A stretch of 64,000 nucleotides of DNA from CAYRJA01 sp964424455 (lineage in GTDB: Bacteria; Bacteroidota; Bacteroidia; Chitinophagales; UBA10324): assembly GCA_964424455.1 (NCBI GenBank), contig CAYRJA010000005.1, forward strand, positions 3,625 through 67,624, in the 5' to 3' direction. The notes beneath the pieces were generated by a model. It was not told the DNA's origin. It was given only the letters and a program-made list of their open reading frames with translations, and searched no databases. Every line of letters starts with the position of its first letter. Positions within the stretch are counted from its first letter, which is position 1. The position numbers were made by a program, and so were the translations under genes. Below, in pieces: positions 50,281 through 63,200 of the stretch.

Positions 50281-53109
50281 ATGAAGCAACTGAAATTAAC
50301 AATCAACGGGAAGCAAATAGAATTATTAGTTGGCGAGCACGAAATGCTCTCATCTGTGATTCGTGAAAAAGCAGGATTCACCGGAACAAAAATCGGTTGT
50401 GAGCAGGGTAGTTGCGGAGCGTGTACAGTGCTGATCAATAATGAACCCGTGTTGAGTTGTATCACTCCTGCAATGCGTTGCAATGAATCGGATATTTTAA
50501 CGATAGAAGGAGTGGCAACCAGTGCAAACCTGCATAAACTGCAGGAAAAATTTGTAGAAAAGGGAGCCACACAGTGCGGCTTCTGTACGCCCGGAATGGT
50601 GTTGACCTCACTGGATTTCATCAACAATAATCCTAAGGCGACGGTCAATGAAATCAAAGAAGCATTATCCGGTAATCTCTGCCGATGTACAGGGTACAAA
50701 AAAATAATAGAAGCGGTTGCTGAATATTCTGATGAGCAATTTAACAGTCAATCAGATATATCTTCAACAAAACGACAAACGAATAATGAAGCGTTCAATA
50801 CAATTGGCGCTCCGAGACCTTATATAGAAGCAGGAAAAAAGGTGCAGGGCATTGCCGAATATGCAGATGATGTGCGGGTAAAAAATTCTCTGCATTGTAA
50901 ATTTTTAAAAAGTGTTCATGCTCATGCAATAATCGAGAACATAGATATTTCAGCAGCAGAAAAATTAAGCGGTGTACGAGGTATCTGCATAGGATCTGAA
51001 CTGCCGGCAAAATTTGGTGTGCTGCCTATTTCTCAGGATGAAGCAGCTATGGCAATTGAGAAAACCAGATACATCGGAGAGATTGTTGCTGCAGTTGCTG
51101 CCGACACAGAGGGAATTGCAGAGCAGGCATGCAAACTGATTAAAGTAAAATATAAACCACTCAAAGAATATTTCACTATAGAAAGTTCTTTGAACGACAT
51201 CGGAAAGAATGAAAAAATTCATTCTCACACCAGACAGAACAACAACATACACAAAAAAGCAGAGTTGCGTTTTGGTAATCAGCAACAAGGACTGGCTGAA
51301 GCAGATGTTCGCAGCAAAATGAGTTTTGAGTTTGAAGGAGTGAGTCATGGATTTACCGAACCACATGCTGCTACTGCTTATTGGGATGAGAATGGATTAA
51401 CCATAATTTCTGCTACACAAGTTCCGCATTACCTGCACAGAGCATTGGCAAAAGTTCTTGAACTTCCTTTGGCAAGAGTTCGGGTTATCAAGCCGGTAGT
51501 AGGTGGTGGATTTGGCGGCAAAAGTGATCCCTTCCCCCATGAAATCATCATCGCATATTTAGCACGAAAAACGGGTAAGCCGGTACGTGTTCGTTTGAAC
51601 AGGGAAGAGGTATTCATCACCAATCACGGACGACACCCTTCAAAAATGACAATTGAAATGGGCGTTTCAAAAGAAGGTGAATTTAAAGTACTGGATGCGG
51701 ATATTACCATTGACGGCGGCGCTTATGGAAGTTTTGGTGTGGTTACTTCTTACTATAACGGAGTGCTGTTACAGGCACCTTACAAGATTGACAATCTCGG
51801 CTTTCGTACATTCAGGGTATATACCAACAAACCGCAATGCGGCGCTATGCGCGGACACGGGGCAGTAAATTCCCGCTTTGCAGTGGAATGTATTATTGAC
51901 GAACTGGCTGAGAAAATAAATGCCGATCCCTGTGAACTGAGAATGAAAAATTTTCTTTCCTCCAACACCCTCACTGTCGGACAATACCGGATTACCTCCA
52001 ACGGCAGCCGTGAAAGTTTACAAACAGTGATGAACCAATCGGAATGGAAAAACAAATTCCGCAAGCTTCCTTTCGGTCATGGTATCGGTGTGGGTTGTGG
52101 TTTTTTCATCAGCGGCAGCGCTCTGCCTATCATTTGGAATGAGTTGCCCCAATCTACCGTACATCTTAAAGTTGACTTCGATGGCAGAGTACTGATTACT
52201 TCGGGAGCAAGCGATATCGGTCAGGGAAGCGATACCATGCTGGCAATTATTGTGGCGGAAGTACTGGGAATTTCTATGGATAAAATTTTTGTTCTTGCTG
52301 CAGATACCTTGCTGACACCCGTTGATCTGGGCAGCTATTCCAGCCGTGTAACTTTTATGGCGGGCAATGCAGCAAAGAATGCCGCAGAGAATTTGAAAAA
52401 AGAAATGTTACAGTCCATTTCTCAGAAAAAGAATATCGAAGAATCTGAATTGAATTTTTCTAACGACATGATTTTTTCAAATGACCGTAAAGTAGATTTG
52501 AGTTGGGAAGAAGCGATAGAAATTCTTACAGCAAAACGAGGTGCAGTGAGCGTGAGTGGGAAATACATCTCACCCAAATTAGGGGGTAATTTCAAAGGAG
52601 CCGGAGCCGGATTAAGCCCATCTTATTCATTTGGCGCCTGTATTGCCGAAGTCAAAGTAGATACGGAAACAGGACTTGTGAAATTGCTGAATGTTTGGGG
52701 TGCACATGATTGCGGAAAAGCCATTAACCCATTGGCAGTAGAGGGGCAACTTGAGGGCTCATGGCACATGGGTATCGGGCAGGCAATAAGTGAGCAGATG
52801 AAATATTATGGCGGGTTACTATTGAATAATAATTTTCTCGATTATAAAATTCCAACCACATTGGAAACACCGGATTTTTGTACGAACATCATTGAAAGCA
52901 ATGATCCGGAAGGTCCCTTCGGAGCAAAAGAATGTGGCGAAGGCGCTTTGCATCCGGTGATGCCGGCAATAGCTAATGCCATTTATGATGCGGTAGGGGT
53001 TAGGGTAAGCAAGTTACCGGTCAGTGCGGAAGAAATTTTAGTGAAACTCACGGAAGCAGATATCGAATCATCAGGAGCAATCATGAATAAAACAAAACAA
53101 CCAGGATGA
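50281..53109 (+). CDS. hcrA: 4-hydroxybenzoyl-CoA reductase, fused [2Fe-2S] and molybdenum subunits
   Basis: A 942-residue xanthine-oxidase-family protein. Residues 1-155 form the iron-sulfur subunit (HcrC part): plant-ferredoxin-type cluster GCEQGSCGACTVL and the second cluster QCGFCTPGM with LCRCTGYK. Residues about 175-942 form the molybdopterin subunit (HcrA part): GGGFGGKSDPFPHE, GAMRGHGAVNSRFA-like, ASDIGQGSDT and GAKECGEGALHPV with the catalytic Glu. In Thauera these are separate genes, and the fused length equals their sum. The identification as 4-hydroxybenzoyl-CoA reductase leans on the FAD subunit next door and the benzoyl-CoA operon. Confidence 0.83.
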   Translation: MKQLKLTINGKQIELLVGEHEMLSSVIREKAGFTGTKIGCEQGSCGACTVLINNEPVLSCITPAMRCNESDILTIEGVATSANLHKLQEKFVEKGATQCGFCTPGMVLTSLDFINNNPKATVNEIKEALSGNLCRCTGYKKIIEAVAEYSDEQFNSQSDISSTKRQTNNEAFNTIGAPRPYIEAGKKVQGIAEYADDVRVKNSLHCKFLKSVHAHAIIENIDISAAEKLSGVRGICIGSELPAKFGVLPISQDEAAMAIEKTRYIGEIVAAVAADTEGIAEQACKLIKVKYKPLKEYFTIESSLNDIGKNEKIHSHTRQNNNIHKKAELRFGNQQQGLAEADVRSKMSFEFEGVSHGFTEPHAATAYWDENGLTIISATQVPHYLHRALAKVLELPLARVRVIKPVVGGGFGGKSDPFPHEIIIAYLARKTGKPVRVRLNREEVFITNHGRHPSKMTIEMGVSKEGEFKVLDADITIDGGAYGSFGVVTSYYNGVLLQAPYKIDNLGFRTFRVYTNKPQCGAMRGHGAVNSRFAVECIIDELAEKINADPCELRMKNFLSSNTLTVGQYRITSNGSRESLQTVMNQSEWKNKFRKLPFGHGIGVGCGFFISGSALPIIWNELPQSTVHLKVDFDGRVLITSGASDIGQGSDTMLAIIVAEVLGISMDKIFVLAADTLLTPVDLGSYSSRVTFMAGNAAKNAAENLKKEMLQSISQKKNIEESELNFSNDMIFSNDRKVDLSWEEAIEILTAKRGAVSVSGKYISPKLGGNFKGAGAGLSPSYSFGACIAEVKVDTETGLVKLLNVWGAHDCGKAINPLAVEGQLEGSWHMGIGQAISEQMKYYGGLLLNNNFLDYKIPTTLETPDFCTNIIESNDPEGPFGAKECGEGALHPVMPAIANAIYDAVGVRVSKLPVSAEEILVKLTEADIESSGAIMNKTKQPG

Positions 53110-54044
53110 TAACAGAAAGGATTTACCATAAGGCAAAGACAGTTCAGGAAGCATTGAATCTGGCTTCTCAGTTCAGAGATGATTTCTGCTTTGTTGCAGG
53201 AGGAACGGATATAATGGTGAATAAATTTCAGGGAAATGAAAGTGCTGCCTGCCTGATTGATTTAACCGGCATTGAAGAGTTGAAATCAGTAAAACAGGAA
53301 GACGATTATCTGAAAATAGGTTCATTAGTTCGATTGGCTGATTTGAAAAAGCATGCTGAGATTAATAAAGAATTTCCGATACTGATTGAGGCAGCGCACT
53401 CAGTTGCTTCGCCGGTAATCAGGCGGACAGCAACGCTTGGTGGAAATATTTTATGCGAAAACCGATGCGTATTTTACAACCAGTCAGAGTGGTGGCGCGA
53501 AGCGGTCGGTTACTGTCTGAAATGCGATGGCGACATTTGCATTGCAACCGGTGGAGCTAAAAATTGTTTCTCAAAGTTCGCTTCAGACACTGCCATTGCA
53601 TTGATCAGCATGGATGCAAGCATTGAAATTGCTTCTGCAGATTCAATAAGTATTATCAAACTCACAGACATCTACACCGGAGATGGGATTAATCCACGCA
53701 GATTAGACAAGAATATAATCATCAAACACATATTGCTTCCACTCCACCGGCAGTTCAGGTGTTCTTACAAAAAATTAAGACAGCGTGAAAGTATGGATTT
53801 CAGTTCGCTGACAAGTTGTGTTTCCATAGATAAAAACGGGAATATCAAAATCGCTCTCGGTGCTGTTGATCCGAAGCCCATTTTAGTAGAGGGCAGCATT
53901 AATGACGATAAGAATCTTCTGATTCAGCAAGCATTCAAAAAAGCACGGGTAATTGACAATGATGTTTTTTCAAGAAAATACAGAAGGGAAATGATTAAGG
54001 TATTGCTGGGAAGGAGTTTTGAAGAAATTGAAAAAGATTCTTGA
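53106..54044 (+). CDS. hcrB: 4-hydroxybenzoyl-CoA reductase FAD subunit with extra iron-sulfur insert
   Basis: A 312-residue FAD-binding subunit. GGTDIMVN and TLGGNILCENRC hold FAD. The stretch ENRCVFYNQSEWWREAVGYCLKCDGDIC, followed by a GAKNC, is the cysteine-bearing insert that carries an additional [4Fe-4S] cluster in HcrB and distinguishes 4-hydroxybenzoyl-CoA reductases from xanthine dehydrogenases. In that enzyme electrons flow in reverse, from ferredoxin through this cluster to the molybdenum site. It overlaps the fused large subunit by four bases and ends the operon. Confidence 0.88.
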   Translation: MITERIYHKAKTVQEALNLASQFRDDFCFVAGGTDIMVNKFQGNESAACLIDLTGIEELKSVKQEDDYLKIGSLVRLADLKKHAEINKEFPILIEAAHSVASPVIRRTATLGGNILCENRCVFYNQSEWWREAVGYCLKCDGDICIATGGAKNCFSKFASDTAIALISMDASIEIASADSISIIKLTDIYTGDGINPRRLDKNIIIKHILLPLHRQFRCSYKKLRQRESMDFSSLTSCVSIDKNGNIKIALGAVDPKPILVEGSINDDKNLLIQQAFKKARVIDNDVFSRKYRREMIKVLLGRSFEEIEKDS

Positions 54045-54186
54045 AAATAGTTGTTTGAATGTTAATAAAATAGTTAATATATAATAATAAAAAGTCTATT
54101 AAATCTTTTGACCGGAATTCATGAATTATTATCGTGAAAATGTAACAAATCAAATATTTTTTAGTTAAGAAAGCTAAGTTTTTAGT

Positions 54187-54194
54187 TAATTTTG
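54187..54194 (+). promoter_or_regulatory. Candidate -7 element for the giant adhesin gene
   Basis: TAATTTTG matches TAnnTTTG, 58 bases before the proposed TTG start at 54253. The 208-base gap after hcrB is AT-rich, has no other recognisable feature, and shows no good -33 TTTG at 19 bases. Confidence 0.4.
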
Positions 54195-54252
54195 AGTAGC
54201 TGAAATTAATTAATAAATTTTCAGTAAGAAAAAACTAAAAGCACCACCACGC

Positions 54253-57200
54253 TTGATAAATTTTTTTACAAGGTTTTATTTGTTTCTATATGTATGTGTC
54301 ATCGTATTGATGATGACAGCAAGCCTGCCGGTATTTGCGCAGAGCTATAACATGAAGAATGGACAAATTAATACTTGTGGGGGAACATTCTACGACTCAG
54401 GAGGACCATCAAATAAATATGGGACAAATGAAAACTTTACATTAACATTCTGTTCCAACTCACCCGGCCAAACTATAAAGGTCGTTTTTACAAACTTTAA
54501 TACAAGATCTAATGCCGGCGTACTCACCATCTATGATGGAGTGAATGCGAGCGGAACTTTAATTGGAAGTTACAGCGGTAATCTGGGAAGTGGTGGTCCC
54601 ACGGTTACCGCTACTTCCGGTTGTTTAACTTTTAATTTTAAGAGCAATAACAGTTCAACGGCTACAGGTTGGGTTGCAACTATTAGTTGTGTTACAGTTC
54701 CATCTAATGATAATTGCAGCGGAGCTACACCTTTGCCTGTAAATTCAATTTGCAATTATACCACCTCATCCAATCTTAATGCAACCAATTCAAGTAGCGT
54801 ACCTGCTCCGGGTTGCGGCGGATATTCAGGAGGAGATGTGTGGTTTTCATTTGTTGTTCCGTCAACCGGCATAGCACATATAAAAACAAAAGCGATGACT
54901 GTTACAGATGGTGCTATGGCATTGTATAGCGGTACTTGCGGTTCACTTTCACTTATTACTTGTAATAATAATGGAGTTGGAAATGGTCTTATGCCTGATA
55001 TTGTGCAAAGCGGGCTTACTCCGGGACAAACTTTGTATATTCGTTCTTGGGATAATGGCAACAAGGTATTTGGTGATTTTGGAATATGTATTACTTCTGT
55101 AAATTGTGGTTGTCCTAACGGAGGAATCCCTCCGGTAAACGACAATTGTTCAGGCGCACAAAATGTGGGTACACTACCAACACCGGCCGCCTGTCCTGCA
55201 AGCGGTATAGGTAATGCTGTTACAATTGACGGATCAAATATTTGTGCAACGGCATCTAACCCTTATAGCGCTCAGAATAGTTGTAATCCAAGTGGGAATC
55301 AGGCAACACCTGCAGCCGATGTTTGGTATAAATTCGTAATGACAGGTTCAAAGTTGAATGTATCACTTTCAGGAGGATTGACTCAGCCCAATATTGCAAT
55401 TTACTCCGGAAGCAGTTGTACAAATCTAATAGGGCGGGGATGTGCAATTGGAAATAATTCAGGATTGACCACTTCCTTTAAAGCGCTGGAACCGGGAACT
55501 TACTGGATGCAAGTTAGTGGAGGTAATCTGAATGATCAATGTGATTTTACGCTGAGAATTTCAAATGACAATGACTGTTCAGCATGTGTAAAAGGTACAA
55601 GTTTTACAGCTAATCCGGCACCGGTGAATGGTGTTTATCAGCCGGGTACAACAGTTAACTTTTGCCTGACGGTTAATGATTATAATCAAACATCTATTAA
55701 CTGGCTTCATGGTATAGTGCCAAAATTCGCTGAGGGATGGGATCTTTCTACTTTTCAGGCGATTTCAATGCCTCCCTCTTGTGACGGACATGGTTATTGG
55801 TCCTATTACAATTCTACAATAACAGGATATGAAAGAGGCCTTGTTGTAGGTCCGGGGTTTTTCTATGAATCGAATTTAGGTGAACCTAATGGGGTGAATG
55901 GAAACGGAAATAACAATTGTTGTTGGGATAGTAATCCCGGTAACAACTATGGTGACAATAATTCCAGCAATCTGTGTGATTGGACTTTCTGCTGGTCAAT
56001 TACCACTAAGCCGCTAAACCAATGTGTGCAAGGCGCAAGTTTGAATGTGGATGTTTACAAATATGGTGACGGACAATCCGGCTCATGGACATCGTTCGCC
56101 TGCGATGGTGATCCGCCAAACACTTTATATGCTGTAATGCAATGTTGTCCTAATCCTGTTGTTACTCCAGTGAATGCTAATTGCGGAAGTGCAGATGGAA
56201 CAGCCACTGCTTTGGGAGGTAATTTCGGACCATGGTCTTATCAATGGTATAACGGAAGCAATAACCTGATAAGAACTTCAGCAACGGTGAATGGCGCTGA
56301 TCAGATTACAGGATTAGCTTATGGAAATTATTACGTTGTTGCTACCAATTCGTTGGGCTGTGCAGCAACTACAAGTTTTAGTATCTCTCAATCAGGCAGT
56401 TTGCCTATACCTTATGTTAAATCAGATGTAAGTTGTAATGGAAATACAGATGGAATTATTACAATAAATGTTACGGGCGGTGTTGCTCCTTACAATTATC
56501 AATGGGCAAATGGTGCGGCAACATCCGTATTAAGTTCGCTTGTTCAGGGTACTTATGCTGTTACAGTTTCTGACGCAGGAACCTGTACAGGAAGTGTCAG
56601 TGTGGTTATTAATGAACCGGCAGTTCTTTCTGTTCTCAGTACCCAGACAAATGTTTTGTGTTTTGGTAATTCAACAGGCAGCATTAATCTCAATGCCAGC
56701 GGCGGGAATGTGCCCTATACTTATAAATGGTCTAACGGATTATCAACGCAAAATTTATCGGGGCTTTCTTCAGGAACATATACTGTTACTGTTACAGATT
56801 CAAAAGGATGTTCTGCAACAGGCAGTTCCATTATTACTCAGCCGGCTTCTCCGCTGAGTTTGGCCGCAGTTCCGGTTAATGTGCTTTGCAATGGAGAGAA
56901 TACCGGAGAAATAAATATTATCCCATCCGGCGGAGTTCCTAATTACACCTATTCATGGTCAAACGGAACCTCGGCAAAAGATCTGATGAATATTATAGCA
57001 GGAACTTATACTGTTACAGTACAAGATGCAAATAATTGCTCTGATATTTCTACGAATACTGTTACACAGCCGTCTGCCCTTTCTCTTTCCTATTCACAAG
57101 TGAATGTAAAATGTTATGGAGACGCTTCCGGAAACATATATTTAACTCCTTCCGGAGGCACACCTAACTACACATACACATGGTCAAATGGAGCTGTTAC

Positions 57201-60200
57201 TCAGGACTTAACCAATGTTGTTGCCGGAACATATACTGTTACAGTAAATGATGCTAATAATTGTACTTTTGTGCAACCCTTTACCATTACTGAAAATCCT
57301 TTAATCACGCTTTCCGCGATACCATCGTCTGCTAAATGCGGGAAAGCAAACGGAGCAATAGATTTGTCAGTTGCGGGGGGTGTCCCGCCTTATACTTATC
57401 TGTGGTCTAACAATGCAGTAACACAGGATATAACCAATGTTCCTGCTGGTAATTACTCAGTAACTGTAACAGGAGCAAGTGGTTGTACAAAGGATTTAAG
57501 TGTTTCTGTAAGCAATATAGGAAGTCCGGTACTCTCTGCAACTTCAACAGATGTAACATGCAATGGAGGTAATAATGGAAGTATAGATTTGACCATCAGT
57601 GGAGGTACTCCGCCCTATACCTATAACTGGTCAAACGGAGGCAATACTGAAGATATAGCAAACCTTAGTGCAGATAATTACTTTGTAACAGTAACAGATA
57701 ATAATGCATGTAAAGTAACCTATAATGCAGCCATCAGTGAGCCCTCTGCCATTAGTCTGGCTACAACAATAGCCAGTGCAAAATGTGGAAATGCGAACGG
57801 CGCGGTTAATCTTATTGTTTCAGGAGGAACTCCTGCGTACACCTACCATTGGGATAATGGTGCGACAGTACAGAATTTAACAGGAATATTAGCCGGAACT
57901 TATTCCGTTACTGTTTCAGATGCCAATGCATGTACGGCAAATGTTTATCCCAGCCCGGCAGTAAGCAATATCAACGGACCTTCTGTTACAGCAAGCGTTA
58001 GTCCTGTATTGTGTAAAGGCGATTCAAACGGTTCAGTAAATCTTACAGTAACAGATGGAACACCAGGATATACTTTTTCGTGGAGCAATGGCGATGCAGT
58101 CAGGGATTTAAATAATATAGCTGCAGGCACTTATCAGGTGACAGTTACAGATGCAAACGGATGTTCTTCTTTATCCGTTCCACCATCAATAGTGCCGGAT
58201 CCTGCTATTATTGATTTTGCGGGTACTCCGGTTAATTCAACTTGTGGCAATGCTAATGGAGCAGTTAATGTTACAACTCCGACTGGTGGAACTCCGGCAT
58301 ATTTTTATGCATGGTCAAATGGCACTATTACAAAGGATTTGTCTAATGTGCTTTCCGGGATATACTCTCTTACTGTCAGTGATATTAATAACTGTGTCAG
58401 CGTTAAATCCTTTACAGTTAATAATATAGCCGGACCGGATTTGAACACTATTCCATCATCGGTGCTTTGCAATGGAGGATCAACAGGATATATTAATTTG
58501 TCTGTTTCCGGCGGTACACCTGCATTTACATATTTGTGGAGTAATGGAAGCACTCTTCAGAATGCTACAGGGTTGGGTATAGGAAATTATGGCGTATTAG
58601 TTACTGACGGTAACGGATGTATTGCCAATGCTTCTGCATCAGTTTCAGAGCCGGATGTTCTTTCGCTTTCTTCATCTGTAGTAAATACAAGTTGTTTTGG
58701 AATGAATGACGGGAGTATTGATGTAACAGTTGCAGGCGGAATTGCCCCTTATTTATATCAATGGTCAACAGGCGAAACTTCAGAGGATATTTCAGGATTA
58801 TTGGCGACCGATTATTCTGTTACAGTTACGGATGCTAACGGATGTTCGGCAAAGTTAAAGAGTACTGTAACAGAACCACAGATTCTAACCGTTGATTTAA
58901 CTCCGGTTGATGCTACCTGCGGCAATAATAACGGAGGTGTTTCGCTGATAGCAGGGGGAGGATCCTTTCCTTATATTTATAAATGGAGCACCGGTTCAAC
59001 AACACAGAATATAAACAATCTCTCGCCGGGTTTATTCTCTGTTACAGTAACAGATGTTAACGGGTGCGAAGTAAACGGAAATAACACAATTATAAATCTT
59101 CCCGGACCCACACTCCATCCGAGTATAACTTCTTCCACCTGCGGGTACAGTAATGGTATGGTTAATCTGAATATTACAGGTGGAGCAAGCCCATTTGCTT
59201 ATAAATGGAGCAATGGACAGACGGATGTGAATATCAGCGGATTGGCGATAGGTACTTATGATGTTACAGTTACAGATATGAACAATTGTTCATCTATTGC
59301 AAGTGCTGTAGTCAATAATATACCGGGAGTTACATTAACCAGTTCACACGTAAATGTTTTGTGTAATAGCAGTGCAACAGGTTCAGTTGATATATCAACA
59401 CCGATTGGAACTTCTCCTTTCAGTTATTCATGGAACAACGGAGCAACAACAGAAGATGTACAGGGATTACAAATAGGCGTTTATTCTGTTACGGTTACAG
59501 ATGCTAATAATTGTACAGATGTAACCTCAGCAACAATTACTGAACCCCCTGCAATAACCATTACTTACAGTCAGGTAAATATATTATGTAATGGAAGTTC
59601 TACGGGCAGTATTGATTTGAATGTGAATGGGGGAGTGCCGCCATATAATTATTCTTGGAGTAGCAGCGCTAATACTCAGGATATATCAAACCTTGCAGCA
59701 GGTGCTTATACTGTTACTGTTACAGATGCCAATAATTGTACAGCAATAATCTCTGTAACAATTTCTCAGCCGGCAATTTTATCTTTAACAACTTCAAAGG
59801 TTGATGTACTATGTAATGGAGAATCTGCCGGCAGTATAGACTTAACAGTGTCAGGAGGAGTTAGCCCTTATGTATATCAATGGATGAATGGAATGTTTGC
59901 AGAAGATATAACAAACATTCCTGCCGGAAACTATATGGTGACTGTTACAGATGCCAATAGCTGCTCTGCTGTTACTTCAGTTACTATTACAGAACCATCA
60001 TCTTTAATAGTAAATGCTGTCGCGACAAATACTACTTGCGGAGCTGCTAATGGAAGCATTAATCTTAGTGTAACAGGGGGAAATTCTCCTTATGTATATA
60101 GATGGGATAATGGTTCTACGACTCAGAATATCAGTAATCTCTCAGCAGGCAATTATGTTGTATCAGTTACAGATAACGTAAACTGCTTGTCTGTTTCCAC

Positions 60201-63200
60201 TGCAAGCATCAGCAATACAGGTGGACCATCTCTTTCACATTTATCTGTTGATGTATTATGTAATGGAAATGCTACAGGAAGTATTGATTTGCAAGTCTCA
60301 GGAGGAACAAGCCCATATACTTTTAACTGGTCAAATGGTGCTGTAACAGAAGACTTATCTAACATCTTCGCGGGTAATTATACAGTTACTGTAACAGATT
60401 TCAATAATTGTATTGCTACTGATGCTGTTATCATCATTGAGCCGGCCGCACTTTCTTTGCTGACCAATCCGGTTAATATATTGTGTAATGGAAATGCAAC
60501 AGGAAGCATTGGATTGATGGTGAACGGAGGAAGTCCGGGATTTACTTATCAATGGTCAAATTCAGCTACAACACAGAACCTTACTGGAATTTCCTCAGGA
60601 AATTATTCTGTTACTGTTAAAGACTCACATAATTGCTCAACCACCGCCTCTGTAAATATCAGTCAACCGGCTGCTCTTATTACATCTTTATCAAAAACAG
60701 ATATTCTTTGTAAGGGAATATTGACTGGAGGCATTGATCTGACAGTAAATGGAGGTGTTAATCTATATACCTATAGCTGGAGTAACGGAAACATTACAGA
60801 GGATATATCAAACCTTTCAGCCGGCTTATACAGTGTGACTGTTACAGATGCTAATAATTGCTCTGTGGTTTCTTTAACGACCATTACTGAACCGGATATA
60901 CTTTCATTGTCGAGTGTACAGGCGGATGTTTTATGTAAAGGAGATATGACAGGCAGTATTGACTTAACCGTTTCCGGAGGAACTGCTCCTTATTCCTATA
61001 GCTGGAGTAATGGCGTTCAAACGGAAGATTTGTTAAATCTTTTTGCAAATATTTATTCTATAACAGTAACTGATTCTCATAATTGCACCGCTGATTTATC
61101 AGTGGTTATCACAGAGCCAGACACTCTTTCAGCAATAACCTCACCAGTTAATGTCTTATGCAACGGATATTCAACAGGAGCAGTCAGTTTGGCAGTAAGC
61201 GGAGGCATAATTCCTTATACCTATACATGGTCTAACGGAGCAATGACAAAAGATATTACCGGAATTCCGGAAGGTATTTATTCAGTAACAGTTAATGATG
61301 CTAACAACTGTAAATACAATACTTCAGCAACTGTAACGCAGCCGGCACAACTGAATATAATCGCTTCACCGATAGATGTATTATGCAATGGAAATGCTTC
61401 AGGAGGTGTAGCTTTGAGTGTAACAGGCGGAGCCCTCGGTTATCGTTACAACTGGTCAAACGGACAGGCTTCTTCAGGTATTCTAAATGTGTTGGCTGGA
61501 AATTATGCTGTAACAGTTGCAGATGCTAATAACTGCACGATAACTGCCTCTGCTGTTGTTAATGAGCCATTGGCATTAACCGCCAATTCAACCGCGACTG
61601 CAATTCTGTGCAATGGAGACAGTTCAGTAATTACAGTTTCGGCAACAGGCGGAACTTTACCATATACAGGAACAGGTGTATATACCCGTGCATCGGGCAC
61701 CTATAACTTCACTGTTACAGATGCAAACGGATGCACTGCCTCAACATCAATAACGATTGATGAGCCGTTAGCATTGACATCCAATTCAATCGCGACTGCA
61801 ATTCTATGCAATGAAGACAGTTCAGTAATTACGGTTTCGGCAACAGGTGGAACTTTACCATATACAGGAACAGGTGTATATACCCGTGCATCGGGCACCT
61901 ATAACTTCACTGTTACAGATGCAAACGGATGCACTGCCTCAACATCAATAACGATTGATGAGCCATTAGCATTAACCGCCAATTCAATCGCGACTGCAAT
62001 TCTATGCAATGGAGACAGTTCAGTAATTACGGTTTCGGCAACAGGCGGGACTTTACCATATACAGGAACAGGTGTATATACCCGTGCATCGGGCACTTAT
62101 AACTTCACTGTTACAGATGCAAACGGATGCACTGCCTCAACATTTGTTACTGTTTTAGAACCGGCTATTCTTTCATTCTCTGCTGTAAAATCGGATATAA
62201 TATGCTTTGGTGGTTCTACTGGAGAGATTAATCTAAATGTATCTGGCGGAACAAATCCTTACAAATTCAATTGGTCAAATGGCAGCACTATTGAAAATCT
62301 GACAAATATTTCTGCGGGGAATTACTCAGTTACAATTACTGATAGTAACGGCTGTAGGGTTTATGCTAATGAAACAATAATTCAGAATCCGGATATAGTG
62401 CTTTCTACATCACATTCAGATGCAACTTGTGGCAGTTCTAATGGAGAGGTTACTCTTAGTGTCAGTGGTGGTGTTACGCCTTATACTTTCGGTTGGAGTA
62501 ATGGATCAAGTTCTCAGAATCTTAATAATGTGAACGCAGGGAATTATCAGGTGACAGTGACAGATGGAAAAGGATGTTTTAAAACAGGAACTGAATCAGT
62601 CAGTAACAGTGGCGCCCCTGTGCTTACTCATAGTTCAGTACACGAAAATTGTAATGGAGAGCATATTGGTAGTATTTCCCTTACTGTAAATGGTGGAACT
62701 GCACCATATTCTTACAACTGGAGTAATAATGACACAACAGAGAATCTGACAAACCTTTCTGCAGGAAATTATGCTGTTACTGTAACAGATGCAAATCATT
62801 GCATAGCTACTGATAATATTACAATAACGGAACCGGCTGATATTAATATTACATCTATTCAAATCAATAGTACCTGTGGATATGCCAACGGTGCAATAGA
62901 TATAACTGTTTCCGGTGGTACTGCGCCTTATGCCTATTACTGGAGTAATTCAGCAATAACAGAAGATATTAATAATACCTTGTCAGGAACTTATACAGTT
63001 ACTATTACAGACCAGAATGGCTGCACTGCTTCAACTGCAATACAAGTGAATAATACAGATGGACCTACAGCAAGTGTTACTGTTAATAATGTTAAATGCT
63101 ACGGATTGAATACCGGTTCTGTCACAGTTTCTGCTGTAGGTGGAACAGCTCCGTACAGCTATAAGTGGTCAACGGGATCCGGCTTTCCTACTATCTTTGC

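Noticed and set aside
50281..54044. Xanthine dehydrogenase annotation for the molybdenum enzyme
   Set aside because: The FAD subunit has the YNQSEWWR cysteine insert typical of 4-hydroxybenzoyl-CoA reductase, no purine genes are nearby, and the genes face a benzoyl-CoA operon.
61503..62096. Three consecutive minus-strand frames of 65 codons with almost identical translations
   Set aside because: They are antisense shadows of the tandem 198-bp units in the plus-strand adhesin gene, and each begins and ends at the same point of the repeat.
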